In this document: piece after piece, positions 12,831-23,944 of the stretch
Layout: each line of letters opens with the position of its first letter
Numbering within the stretch: position 1 is the stretch's first letter
Source of the DNA: Elymus sibiricus
Taxonomy: Eukaryota; Streptophyta; Magnoliopsida; Poales; Poaceae
Reading direction: 5' to 3'
Assembly: GCA_039707655.1 (NCBI GenBank)
Contig: CM077671.1
Location: 369,769,220-369,833,219 of the forward strand
Length of the DNA: 64,000 nucleotides
The notes under the pieces: model-generated
Told to the model about the DNA's origin: nothing
Seen by the model: the letters and a program-made list of their open reading frames with translations, nothing else
The model's database searches: none
Made by a program: the position numbers and the translations under genes

Positions 12831-13459
12831 GAGGTACTTTCTGTTCCGTTATCGGATCACTAAAAAGAAGTATCACTTTAGTCTCAGTATTTGGAATTAT
12901 AAAAATTGTTCTAGATAGTATGTTCTGGAACAATGCAAGATTTAGCAGTCCGTGGAAGTGACCACAAATAATGGTAATCGGAAAATATAGTGGGTATGCA
13001 AGTGACGACTTCCAGCACGAGGATTCGATGACCGCCTGATCTGGTGACACACTATGCTATGCACTGGATAAATGGACGGCTCACGATGTGGCAGGTGTCT
13101 GTTGCGACGCGAATCGTTCACCTTGGATTGCTAATGCATGTGCCTGCCAAATGGATTCGGGGCCATAATGATATTAATGCAAGCCACCCACAGAAGTAAT
13201 TAAAACGTATCCGGAAAAGCAATTGGAAAATAGAGAAAAAAACCGAGGCCCTCTCAAAAGCAAGGATAAAAAAAGAAGAGAAATTAATTAACTAGGAGCC
13301 AAAGAAAGACCTGACGGGAGAGAGAGGGGGGAGGAGGCGAAATCAGGCAACGCGCGTGTCCACGGCGACCCAACCCACCAATCGTCCGCGAAAGCCCTAC
13401 AGCCCAAGGCATAGCCGACGAAGGGGAAGCCGGAGCCGGAGCCGGAGCCCAAGGCGACG
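12831..13459 (+). promoter_or_regulatory. Upstream region and 5' leader of gene 1
   Basis: Composition changes from AT-rich to strongly GC-rich and CpG-rich from about 13320 up to the ATG at 13460, as is typical of grass gene starts. A weak TATA-like 'ggataaaaaaag' lies near 13264. The short ORFs in this region overlap the gene start in other frames and are not supported. Confidence 0.4.
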
Positions 13460-13783
13460 ATGGCCGGGGCGGCGGCGTCGGCGTGGGCGGAGGCCTTCAC
13501 AGCGCTCGACCTCGACGCGGCCGAGCAGCTCCTCCAGCTCAGCCAGAGCAGCGCCTCCTCAGGCGGCTTCTCCTCCTCCCTGCGCTCCGTGAATGCCCCG
13601 CCGGCGCCGGCGCCTGGGGGCGTGATTCAGGGTGGTTGCGTGGACTGGGAGGAAGATGAGGAGCACAAGGTGCCCAGGAGCCAGCGCCGGGTGAAGCACT
13701 ACCGCCTGATCACCGAGATCTATGCCGCGACGGAGGAAATCGGTGGGCGCAGCGGCAGCAGCCGGAAGAACAAGAAGGAATAG
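13460..13783 (+). CDS. Small grass protein, gene 1 (paralogue of gene 2)
   Basis: An intact 107-codon single-exon frame with high GC and CpG. The protein begins MAGAAASAWAEAFTALDLDA. It carries an N-terminal 'AAEQLLQLS' helix (residues about 20-28), a Ser/Ala/Pro-rich middle, an acidic 'DWEEDEEH' patch, and a C-terminal basic 'RVKHYRLITEIYAAT' block (about 77-91), then a Lys/Arg-rich tail. The same order (LLLQL near the N-terminus, acidic centre, RKRYRLLSELY near the C-terminus) occurs in the product of 26813-27334, so the two are paralogues. I recall uncharacterised plant proteins with the D-x-AA-x-x-L-x-QLS plus RYR-x-x-x-x-IY layout. No biochemical role is known to me. A basic C-terminus would fit nuclear localisation, but that is inference. 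The start is the first ATG in the GC-rich block. Confidence 0.75.
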   Translation: MAGAAASAWAEAFTALDLDAAEQLLQLSQSSASSGGFSSSLRSVNAPPAPAPGGVIQGGCVDWEEDEEHKVPRSQRRVKHYRLITEIYAATEEIGGRSGSSRKNKKE

Positions 13784-15002
13784 ACGAGGGGAGATGAGAG
13801 GGGAGGGGCCTTTCCTGTAATTAATGTAATTGCTAGGGGGTAGCTCGTAGTTCGAGCTCGCAGCCCTCTCCTTCCTCTCGCCCAGAGGAGTCGCTATCGA
13901 TCTTTGATGTAAAACTTCATCTTCGTATTAAGAATTTACTTATTGGTTGGAGCTGAATCCATCCATGGCGGCTTCTGAATTCTTAACTGAATTGGTTTGG
14001 TTCTGGACTTCTAGTCCCGTACTGTGCTGCCTAGGCTGGATCTCAGCTATCGACCGATCCGTCGCCTTTGCAGATCGATAGTCTCTGCGGCGAAGAGGGT
14101 CAGATTAGCTCCAGCCATTGATTCGGCTTGGTAGCTCGCAACTTTGCGCAGCGCGGCCAACCGATGCCGCCGTGCATGCCATTTTAGCAATTAAGTATTC
14201 CCAGGTGCATGCGAACGCGATTTGCAAAAGGATGAATCCATCGATTCGTGAAATTTGGTGCTTTGTTTGTTGATTTGGAAACGACGAGGTGCGCTGTGTG
14301 TCCGGGAGTCCAATTTCCAGCAGAAATGTTTGCCCTGTGTGTGCAGAGACTGCAGAGAACTGTTGATCAGTAGAAATGGTGGAGGCTGGAGTCTCTGATT
14401 CAGCCATAAGCATGTTCCGACCGATACAACACCTACCTCTTCGTATTGGTTTGGTCGATGCGAGTCCAATTTCTTGCACGCAACATGACGGGACGAGGTC
14501 AATCGAGCTGCTGGATCAGAAACAATGTCGAGGGGTGAGAGGAATGTTCTAGAAGATAGCTTCCATGTGCATCCGGGACTGGAGACAATGCAAACTCGCC
14601 ATGCGAGAGTTCAATTTTCTGTACGTGGTTACCTTTCCTTATTAAACCATGATCGAGCAGATCATCTGGATGGCTGATGAGAGAGACTGCGGATAAATAT
14701 ATTAATTCTAAGCTTTCTGCTGCAGGCTGTTGTTGTTGTGCTTATCAGATATATGAAAATGCAATCCTCCTTGTAGCAACTAGAGAGGTTGATCGGCTGT
14801 GTGAAACTTGTATTTGTGATATGTTCACAAATCACAACGTAGCAACGAGTAGTTGAACTTGCTCTGATGCAGATTCTTCAAATAGGAGAAAACAAAGAAA
14901 GAAACGGAGTAGCTTTCTATCATCCATATGTGCTTTAGTATAACATGGCTTTCTTTGAAAATGAGTTGGGAAAGTATGAGTATGAGCGTTCTGATAATTC
15001 CA
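13784..15002. other. 3' flank of gene 1 and unclassified sequence
   Basis: The first ~170 bp is a probable 3' UTR with AT-rich sequence from about 13910. Beyond it I see no gene. ORFs on the minus strand at 14105-14502 have no recognisable domain. Confidence 0.35.
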
Positions 15003-15212
15003 TAAGGACCGATTCGTTTGGCAGCTTAAAAAATAAGCCGCCTCCTTTCAACTTTTCCCTTGAACCATCTCTCTTATTCATTGCGGTTTCTAAATCAGTT
15101 ATCCCATAACTGAATTAAAAGTCTCAACAAATTTAGATGACAGCTTATTTTTTTAAGCTAGGGAGAGGTGGCTTAAATTTTTAAGCAGCCCGAAAGAACT
15201 GATCCTAATTGC
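15003..15212. mobile_element. MITE-like element with ~45-bp imperfect terminal inverted repeats
   Basis: The left end 'aaggaccgattcgtttggc' with 'agcttaaaaaataagcc' matches the reverse complement of the right end 'taggatcagttctttcggg' with 'tgcttaaaaatttaagcc'. Arms of about 45 bp flank a core of about 110 bp. There is no ORF. The superfamily is uncertain because no clean target duplication was found. Confidence 0.55.
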
Positions 15213-16857
15213 CACTAGGCAAACTCAGGGTTAGTTTGGGAGAAAATAATAATGTCATGGAGGATTAGGAATCCATAAAGGTGTTAAATCTATGTTTAGT
15301 GTCTCACTCGATAGCTTATTGATATATTGTAATTGATGCTATGATTAGTGGAAAATATATCATTTTGTTACAAATATACCTCATGTCCTTTGCATCCAAT
15401 GCAAATAACCATATATAGTGTTATTTAAGTAGATACAGTGCAGTGATGTGGAATTATCAACAAGCAGAGTACATGAAAATAGACAACAATGTGAGAATTA
15501 TGCCAAGATATGGCAAATAATACCTACAACTTTTATAAATTGATGGTTTTTCTTCAGCAACACCTTCAAGAAGAAAGAAACACACATCCACCTAAGTTTT
15601 CAAATCCAGTGTGAACAATCAGGGAGATACCGGGTCCAACCAATCAATGGCATGAATATCCTCAATTTTTGGGTTGATGGATTGATGTACTATGAGATTG
15701 GAGAAAAAGGCAACAAACATCCAACGAATCATGTGGTCATAAATAGAAAGGTACACGTGAAATAGCAGATAACCGCCTAGAATGATGTTGGGTGCCACTT
15801 CAGAGTTAGCTTTTAGGCTTGAAATTTCCAGCCATGGATGAAACCGGATGGTTTATCTAACAAACATTAATGCTCCAACACTTTATATCACAACACCCGA
15901 ACACAAGGCAACACATCTAGAAGTATAGTTTCCAAACATGTGTTAGACTCTTGCGAGTGTCTCTCGGTAGCAATCGTAGAGTTGGTGCACCAGAAGTTCA
16001 TAAATTATTCCATTAGATAAATCTTTGCCATTGCTCATTGGTGGAAAGTTAGACCATAGGCAATAGAGAAGACCGCAAATAGTATGTTTCTTATTGATTG
16101 GCAATATAAGAATTTGACATAAGATCTCACTCTAGGTCTCCGAAATAACTTAAATTGTAGGTTGTCATGATCGATGGTCTTTATAGGGTACTATGACATG
16201 AAGTCAGGTTGTTTTGTAGAAGTTAGGGAATTTTGTTGCATCCCGTGCCTATCAAGTCTATAGTTTCCAAGGTTATCGAAAGGATGTCTAGGTTGTCCTT
16301 ACTAAGATTCAGTTTATGGTTGTTGACTGTGTTGTCCTGAACTTGTTTTATAGTATGTTATGAAAATATAGGCATGAAAGTAGACCAAAGTTTGATAGCC
16401 AAGCGTATAATAGGCAAAAGGGGGTCTGACAAACACGATTATTATAATCCCGGCATCGATAAACACAGCTTGAAATCCACCTTTACAAAAAACACAACTT
16501 TAATATATGTTTACATATTTTACATAATTTTATATGTATTTTTCAGTGGTGTATGCATGGCGATTTTATTTGGGAGACTGAAGGTAAGAACATATACCAG
16601 ATATCAGGTGCTTCCAACCTTGGGGTGCTTGTACTCTCAAACCAAAAAAAACCCATTAATATTTTAAAAAGTATATCATACTGATAAAGATATATAACCA
16701 TTGTTGAAACAAAATTTTGTATTGAAATTCAGTTCACATTAAAAATATATATACAAATTTCGCTATGAATCATATCAATTTCAGAAATTGGGCCTCTACT
16801 CTCACTGAGTAATGGATGGCCGAGCCTCCAAAGGCAGGCTACATGAGCTGCTCCATT
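15213..16857. other. Unclassified AT-rich sequence
   Basis: No gene, tRNA or clear transposon structure was seen. The 97-aa ORF at 16374-16667 is AT-rich, hydrophobic and without a domain. Confidence 0.3.
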
Positions 16858-17690
16858 TTAGCATGGCCATATGGCCGGGTGGATTGGAGATTCTTGGAAC
16901 AATCGATGCAAAAGTTGGGCTTCTCTCACCAGTGGGTATAGTCGATCATGACATGTGTTACCACAGTGAGATATCAGGTGAAATTTAATGGAGCTCTCTT
17001 GGATTCATATGTACCATCGCGTGGGCTACGGCAAGTTGACCCTTTATCTCCATTTTTGTTCCTCTTTGTCATTGATGGCCATTCTGCATTGCTAAGGCAT
17101 GGTCTCCCGATCCAACCAGTCAAAATTTGCCGGAATGCACCAGGTATATCACACCTTCTGTTCGCAGATGATACCCTCCTCTTCTTTAAGGAAGAAAAGG
17201 AACAAGCAAAGGCTATCAAGAGGATCATAGACGGGTATGCTATAGCTACAAGACAGCTCATCAACCCTCACAAATGCGCCCTTTTATTTGGTGATAGTTT
17301 TCCTGTAGGCAACCAAGAGGAAGTAAAAAGTGTTCTACAAATAACTGAAGATGGTTTTGAAAGTACGTATCTTGGGTTACCAACACCAGAGGTTGGTATG
17401 CATCGTGGGGAATTCGTAAACCTACAACAACAACTCACAAAGAGAATTTAGGCCTGGGGTGATACACTTTCGCAAGCAGGGAAAGTAGTGTTGATTAAAT
17501 CAGTGGCCCATGCATTACCAACCAACATCATGGGTGTTTTTAAGCTTCCTTTTTCAGTCTGCGATGACTTGATGAGGCTAGTTAGAAAATTTTGATGGGG
17601 GTCGAAACAAGGGAAGAGGAAAACACACTAGACCGCATGGGAGAAGCTTGTCCAACCTAAACAGCGGGATAGCCTTGGTTTTCGGCGCCG
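16858..17690 (+). pseudogene. LINE (non-LTR) reverse transcriptase fragment
   Basis: One frame reads through the core of an L1-type plant LINE reverse transcriptase. It shows 'YGRVDWRFLEQSMQKLGFS' (a degenerate AYDRVEW block), 'VKFNG', 'GLRQVDPLSPFLF' (GLRQGDPLSPFLF with G to V), and the catalytic FADDTLLF at about 17158. Later blocks are 'LGLP', 'AGKVVLIKSVAHALP' and a KF-WGS motif. In-frame stops are TAG 16939, TAG 17449, TGA 17593 and TAG 17629, so it is dead. The endonuclease domain and 5' end are missing, and homology stops near 17690. No poly-A tail or target duplication was found. Plant LINEs copy their RNA by target-primed reverse transcription; this copy cannot. Confidence 0.88.
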
Positions 17691-18777
17691 ATCTAACCAT
17701 CTGCCATCTCGCCTTGCTGTACTGACATGCCCGAGGCACTATCGCCTCGGCCACCCATTTAAAGCCAAGCGTCCTATAACGTTGACGCCCGCCCCACAAT
17801 CAAACCTGTCAACACTCTTGCTCTCCCACCTCTGCAATCGAACATGTCGGCAAACGTATGCGGGCCGATGCTTACTAGGGCTATCCAGACCAGCCGTGGT
17901 TGTTAGGCTGGGATTGTGTACATGGCCGTTGGATGGCTTTCACTGACTGAAGGGTAAAATCGTGAACATACACCAGAAATTGGCCTCAGACACGTCCGTA
18001 CGTCTCCCACTATGTCCCTCGGTGGACATGGCATAATCGGTTTATCACTTTTTTGTCTTTCATATCTGGTGATATTGGGATGTTTATTTCATATGTACAC
18101 GTGACAGGAGGTCTACCCTTGTGTGAATAAATATCTTTTTTATTATACTCTAAGAAAGTGAAAAGCATAAGTTTTGAATCACACTCTCTGGTTTGCAATA
18201 GCCCCCGCGGCGCACTACTAGCAATGCTGATTTGTGCCATTTAGTTTGCAAGTGGGTATAGATGGAGCTCTTGTTAACGAACAATCAGAAATTTCATAAA
18301 CCACTGAGAGCTTTTAAGCCCTGAAATGTTTGATGGCAAGAAAAGTACACAATTTAAGTAAATCAGCTCTCACTAGCAGAAACCATGTAAGCCGTACCAT
18401 CATTATATTAACTAGTGTTATGTCTACAAAGATAAATTTGATTTGTGAAGGTACATCTACAGCCTTGAACACAAATAAAAATACCAACTAAAAATAAATA
18501 ATAGTTCTGTTAGAAAAAAGAAGTTGGAGAGTCTAAGTATAGAAGAGTCTAGAACAAAGTAGAAGTGTGTTTTGATTTTTGTGTAAAATGTCCAGAGGGC
18601 TTAAGACCAACCAGATAATCTTCTTGATATCATACGTGGCGAAATCTGGTGTAGTAAAGAGAAGATCCAGTGGTCGGCAATGTCCAGATTTGCTACCTCT
18701 CCACCGTCAGATGAGCATCATCCAACGGTTGATATTCAAAGTTATTCATACGCTATATAGTGGCATAGAATAGCCGA
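17691..18777. other. Unclassified sequence after the LINE fragment
   Basis: No ORF with a recognisable domain, no RNA gene and no transposon end was found. The 76-aa minus-strand ORF at 18010-18240 is not supported. Confidence 0.3.
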
Positions 18778-19215
18778 TATGAGGTGTAAAGAAGGGATCT
18801 AAAAAGCAATTGTATGCAAATTATCGCTCTATATGTCTAAAAAAATCACTTTATTCTACTCAAACATTTTATATGTTATGTAAGAAAAAATCCCGTAAAA
18901 ATATTGGAAGGAAAATCTTACCCGTTGTGAAAAATGTCACTTGTTGCATATGTCTATTAAAGAAAGAAAATATTGCCCTTTATTTATTAACTGACAATAT
19001 GAGATGCAAAGAGGGGATCTAAAAAAGCTTTTTGTATGAAAATTATCGCACATTATATATGTCTAAGAAAAATCATTTAATTACAATTTCCTTTATTCTA
19101 CTCAAACATTTATATGTTGTGTTAGAATAAATATCCTGCAAAAAATGTTGGAAGAATTGCCCCTTCATGTATATGTCTATCAAAGAAACAAAATACTATA
19201 TTTTTTCATAAAAAT
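18778..19215 (+). repeat. Two diverged ~221-bp tandem units
   Basis: 'atgaggtgtaaagaaggg' at 18779 and 'atgagatgcaaagagggg' at 19000 open two units that share 'gatctaaaaa', 'tattctactcaaacat', 'atatgtctat' and 'aaagaaa' landmarks in the same order. They are AT-rich and non-coding, and end just before the Veju-like LTR. Confidence 0.6.
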
Positions 19216-19230
19216 AGCGCTTGTTTCACG

Positions 19231-19608
19231 TGATAGAGTTGTGTCAAATATAGTGTACAAGGTAGGTTACAATTGGACTTGTAGGTGTATTGTGTTTAGA
19301 TAGGATATGGAGTCGTGTCCTAATAGGACACTTGTATCCTAGGTCTCTCATATGTAGTGGGACTAGACACACAATGTAACATATGCTAACTTAATAGCAC
19401 ATGCACACAGGGGAAGCCGGCGGCATGTGCCGGCGCCCAAGGCGGCCGGGGTGCGGTATTGTGACGGTGTCACGGGGAGGAGCGCCCGTAGTCATGCCCC
19501 GGGGATGTAGCCATATCGGTGAACCTCGTTAACAAAACTCGATGTCGTGCCTCGTGTGATTGCTTGATCATTGGATGATCAACTACGCGCCTCGGATTTA
19601 TTCTAACA
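19231..19608 (+). mobile_element. Veju-like 5' LTR
   Basis: It starts TGATAGAGTTGTGTC and ends TTATTCTAACA. The expected inverted ends are TGTTAGAA and TTCTAACA, so the start has two changes. It pairs with 25214-25592, and a third copy lies inverted at 33151-33527. Confidence 0.85.
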
Positions 19609-19610
19609 AG

Positions 19611-19622
19611 TGGTATCGTGAG
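19611..19622 (+). promoter_or_regulatory. Primer-binding site, initiator tRNA-Met type
   Basis: TGGTATCGTGAGC starts 2 bp after the LTR end. The canonical site is TGGTATCAGAGC, so two bases are changed. The inverted copy near 33139-33148 keeps the canonical form, which confirms the reading. Confidence 0.75.
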
Positions 19623-20282
19623 CTAGGTTGTTCGGAGGTTACTGGTTGTTGATCTAGCAGACGGAAGCGATCGGAGATGTCGTCAGATCCAAGGAAGCAA
19701 ACGAAAGCAGCGGGTCGGTTGATCGACTATGGCGACGGGAGATAATTGCATCTATAGTCCTCGTAGTCACTGGCGACGTTCAACTTGGTCCTGAAACTTT
19801 TGTATTTCTTCAATACGGTCCCGGTACACAAAAATACGTGGTCAATACGGTCCCTGAGGTTGAAACAACAGTCCTGGATGTACACGGTGCATACGTATCA
19901 TGTATTCTCCTGTATGACACGTCAGCACGCAACCACGGGCCCATATGTCAGTGGAAACGAGAAATAAGAAAAAGAAAAAGAAAGAAACAATTCCTTATTT
20001 AACACTATCTTAAATTTCGTTTCCTTATTTGACACTAAAAAACTTTTCTTCCCTATCTAACAATGAGTCTAAAATTTATGCCTTTTATAACAATTTCATC
20101 CATTTTAAATCTAAATGACACCTGAAAATACTTTTTTGTCCCTCATGTGGTATGTATATATGGGTCTGTAGCGCGCACACAGTGACAGTAGCACACACGC
20201 ATCAACACATATTGAAATCAACCACGCTGCTGAAGTCCTGTCCAGTTCGAACAAGGATTTGTCACCGACTAGGTATATTGTA

Positions 20283-20363
20283 CTCCCTCCGTCCCATAAT
20301 ATAAGAACATTTTTTATACTAATACAGTGTCAGAAACGTTCTTATATTATAAGACGGAGGGAG
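20283..20363. mobile_element. Stowaway MITE (Athos-like, 81 bp)
   Basis: CTCCCTCCGTCCCATAATAT and its inverted partner ATATTATAAGACGGAGGGAG flank a short loop. TA dinucleotides (20281-20282 and 20364-20365) form the Tc1/mariner-type target duplication. Size and ends fit the 81-bp Triticeae Stowaway family. It is inserted inside the long-TIR MULE. Confidence 0.92.
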
Positions 20364-20739
20364 TAATAGGCTAGATTAGCTAATATAAATACATGTGTAC
20401 CCCTACGTCAGAACATCAGATCGAAAGCCATAAATTTACAGGAATGACAAGTTCCTGTTGCAATATCCTGGCGTCTCCTTTGTCGCTAGTCTCGCATGGA
20501 ATTCTGAAGAGTTTCGTACGCAGGCGATCTCGGCGAGTTGATCGCGCTGGGTCCCCGTACGTGAGCTACTTCAGAATCAATCCACCTGTGTGCTTGTCTG
20601 CCTATATTCAAAGACGTGAGCGTTGCCTCGTGTACGCGTACACGCTGCCGTGGCCAAGGCATCGGCCGAAAAAGTTGCCAAGACAGTATTTCGGCGACTA
20701 GCGGCTGTCGGAATCTTCGCCATCAGCAGCATATATACA

Positions 20740-20960
20740 CGCAGCAACACACGCACGCACACACGCATAGCACACACGAACACAACAGCGCCCACACACA
20801 CACGCAGCAGCACACACCGAGCAACACACGCACGCACACACAAACACGCAGCAGCACACACCGAGCAACACACGCACGCGCGCGCACACAAACACGCAGC
20901 AGCACACACACTGCACCAGTAGCACACACGCATGCGTGCACGCACGCACGCAGCAGCAGC
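20740..20960. repeat. CA/CACG-rich microsatellite
   Basis: Impure (CA)n and (CACG)n tracts with recurring 'cgcagcagcacacaccgagcaac' units. All six frames stay open over it because of the repeat, so the several ORFs here are artefacts. Confidence 0.9.
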
Positions 20961-21143
20961 ACGCACACGCGTACAAACATACCACATGAGGTGTATAAGG
21001 GTCTTTTCAGACGTCATTTAGGCTTAAAATTGACAAGAGTGTCATCAAAGGCATAAAATTTAGACTCGTTATTAGATAAGGAAGAAATTATTTATCATCG
21101 TCAAATAGGGCATAAAATTTAAACACGGTGTCAAATAAGGAAT

Positions 21144-22440
21144 ACTCAAAAAGAAATGCGCGTTGCCAGGTTTCGAACCCGCGACCCCTAGCCCAAACTT
21201 ACGGGCATAAGCAACCACACTAAGGGCCTTCTTCCGATAAAACAAGGAAGAACGGCCTTATATATAAATAGCCTTGTCCATACAGCTACAGCAAACGGAC
21301 TTTTTTTTTAGAACACGTGTGCTAGCGAATTAAGCTGGCAGTAATATTTGTGTTTTTTTGCGAAAGACAGTAGTATTTGCTACTAATAATATGCACATGG
21401 TTTCGAACCATACTTTTTTTCTTTTTCGTTTTGTCTGTTTCTTTTTTCTTTTCTTCCTTTTCTATGTATTTTAGTTTGTAAAATAATGTTTAAAGTATTC
21501 AACATTTGTTAGCGCTTTCAAAACTAGTTCATAATGGTTTGAACGAATCACATTTTTTTTCATGTTTAAAGTATTCAATATTTGTTAGCGCTTTCAAAAA
21601 TTGGTCACGGTGTACAAATATATTATAAGTTTTCAAAAATGTTTTGATTTGCAAAAAATATTAGTTTTCAGATTTTCAATTGTTCCCGGTTATGAATATT
21701 TGTTCTGAATTTTAAATTTTGTTCAGAAATACAAAAAATTTCCCTTTTCAAAAAATGATACAGAATTTAAAATAATGATAGTGTTTTAGATGATTTTTTA
21801 TTCAACAAGTCTTTTTTCATGTATTTATATTTTTTATATCTCTCACATACAAGCACATATATTGATGTAATATTGCATATACATACGATTTTGGAAGTTT
21901 TTAGGTGGTAAAAATCCATTTGTTTACTAAAAAATAACATGCGTACCCCCCCCCCCCCCCCTGCACCCAAAAACGTACAAAATTTTTGAAATTGAGAATA
22001 TTTTTAAATCATGAGTTTTTTACAAATTCGTGAATATTTTTGGAATTGACGAACATTTTTTGAAATTGGATACATTTTCTTGGAACACATCAACAAGTTT
22101 TTATGCATAGGCGAACATTTCTTGAAGCTTGGGAAAAAAACAAATTCATAAACTTTTTTTGTTTGTGACGAATATTTTTTTGCATTCATGAATATGTTTT
22201 TGCATTAGTGAACATTTTCCAAAAATTTGGAATATTTTCAAATTTCCATACATTGTTTTGAGCATTTTTTAGAAATTCGTGGACATTTTTTGTCGACACG
22301 AACCTTTATTTTTGAATCTTGAACATTTTGTGAATCGATGAACGTTTTAAAAAACTCATGAACATTTTATGAATTGACGAATTTTTTTAAAGACAAAAAC
22401 GTACATATAATAGAGGGTGCATCCCCATATTTTATTAGAA
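21144..22440. repeat. AT-rich region of degenerate 'gaacatttttt' repeats
   Basis: No gene. A ~74-bp direct duplication starts at about 21486 and 21560 ('atgtttaaagtattcaa', 'atttgttagcgctttcaaa'). From about 21960 to 22400 a loose array repeats the core 'gaacattttt(t)gaaattg' every 20-30 bp. A run of 16 C lies at 21946-21961. This is an unassigned transposon remnant within the Veju-like element. Confidence 0.5.
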
Positions 22441-22860
22441 GAAGGCCCTCAGTGTGGTGGCTTGCATGCGCTGGCGGCGGCGGAACGTGCAGCTGCTGAG
22501 TTTTCGGCGAGATCGGCGACGGCATATAGCAGTAGCAGTGTAGAGGCCCATAGGCCGGTCCATGTGGTGTGGTGCAGGTGTGCAGTGCACGAGGCCGAGC
22601 CGAGCGTAGCGTTGTGCACAGGGCGTCGTGGGACAGCGATCTGCGGGCTGGAAGCTGCGAGCACGTGCTCCGCGAGATTTTGTTTTGAAAAGAAAAAGGA
22701 GGACTGAGTCCTTGTGTGCGACGCGGACAAGAGGCAGATCAAATCAGCGGAAGGAAAATACTTCCGTTGATACGTAACGTAATACGCGTCCATCGGGAAG
22801 GCTGAGGCGAGGCGAAGCAAGTTGCACTAGCGTCACGGGTTGTGCCTGGGACTGGGAGCT
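22441..22860. other. GC-rich segment without a recognised gene
   Basis: A GC-rich patch, open in both orientations at 22417-22707 (+) and 22449-22820 (-), without a domain or a matching transposon end. It could be a captured gene fragment, but nothing supports that. Confidence 0.25.
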
Positions 22861-22868
22861 ACTATACG

Positions 22869-23944
22869 CAGTGGCGGATCCAGGAATTGAACTTAGCCGG
22901 GGCGAAACATTTAATGTCTAAATTTTTTTATGGACAAATGCAAGTCAACCAAAAGTCATAAAATTCAAATATGAAGCAAGATGCACTAATTTTTTTAACA
23001 TAACTAATGATTCAGAACAATTCAAGATTCTCAACAACTAGGTGATGTAACCACCAAAAATTACAAAATACAGCATAAACATCACAGAGAACTACTAACA
23101 TGGAATCGTGCTGCTTGAATCATTCATTCAATGGCCCAAAATGTCCAACTCCATAACAAAAGATACGTACAGAGAACTACTAACATGGAATCATGCCGCT
23201 TGAATAGTTCATTCAATCTAGAATAGAAGCTTGCAAAATGTTATCATGAGAGCCCTGATTAGACACAAGGACTGTTAGACACTTCAGGTTCATGAGCAGA
23301 AGCTTCTAAAGTGTTTGCATTAGAGGCTTCATTGATCACTTGAGATTCAGTAGTTGGGGGAGTTCCAAAATAGCCAGCAATTGGTTTCATTTTTTTCTAT
23401 ATAGATTCTGTACATTACCACATCACCATGTTCAATAATTGGCTAGAAACGAAGGCCAATATCAGTAAGAAACTGAATTGGACTGTCCGTTGGTGTGTGT
23501 CTGTTGGTTGCGCTTGCTAATTTTGCAAAATGCAGCTGACCGTTTGTACGAGCTGGATGCTGGGCCGCCGCTGCTTCCTCCCACGCCGGCCGCGCCCCGG
23601 ACTGCTTCTTTTGGTTCGACCATTCGCGGATCTGGATCAGGTGCCCGGTGGACGGCGGCCGGCAACCCGCGAGGCGCAGCTCGATGGTGTGGCGGCGATG
23701 GCCAGGTAACGTTCGTCGCTCGATGGTGTGGCAGCTCAGTGCCTACACCTGATCGGGGGCATCCTAGTGGGCTACGGGCTACAACTGGGGTGAGGTGTGA
23801 CCCGTGACCGTAAATGTATTGTTTTTTTGCACATGACCGTAAATGTATTGGCCCATGTACAAAACGAATCGTATTTTTTGCGTACGTGATTCCGGCTACC
23901 TGGGGCGGCCGACCATACTCGCCCCTACCGTGGCGCCGCCACTG
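22869..23944 (-). mobile_element. Non-autonomous hAT transposon with perfect 8-bp TSD
   Basis: The left end CAGTGGCGGATCCAGG and the right end (reverse complement CAGTGGCGGCGCCAC) form the TIR. The 8-bp target duplication ACTATACG is identical on both sides (22861-22868 and 23945-23952). Length is 1076 bp. On the minus strand, sequence near 23300-23395 can be read as a short N-terminal-like peptide beginning MKPIAGYFG, as in hAT (dTip100-type) transposase starts. The dimerisation and catalytic regions are absent, so it is a deletion derivative. It is nested within the Veju-like TRIM. Confidence 0.88.

Larger units (their letters stand above)
19990..21143. mobile_element. Non-autonomous MULE-like element with ~170-bp terminal inverted repeats
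   Basis: The left arm (from 'attccttatttaacac') and the reverse complement of the right arm (from 'attccttatttgacacc') match over roughly 170 bp. Shared order is the 'ctaa' plus 'gagtctaaa' block, 'ttttatgcctt', 'aaatgac', and finally 'cctcatgtggtatgt'. Long TIRs are typical of Mutator-like elements. No transposase is encoded. The core holds a nested Stowaway and a CA-rich microsatellite. A clean 9-bp target duplication was not found, since the flanks are A-rich. Confidence 0.65.

Noticed and set aside
20577..21056. Overlapping ORFs of 85-146 aa on both strands rich in Cys/Val or Thr/His
   Set aside because: They are produced by the impure (CA)n/(CACG)n microsatellite, which keeps all frames open.
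21160..21235. tRNA-like 'ggtttcgaacccgcg' sequence
   Set aside because: It resembles a B-box, but no cloverleaf, A-box or acceptor stem could be folded. Such motifs are common in grass transposons.
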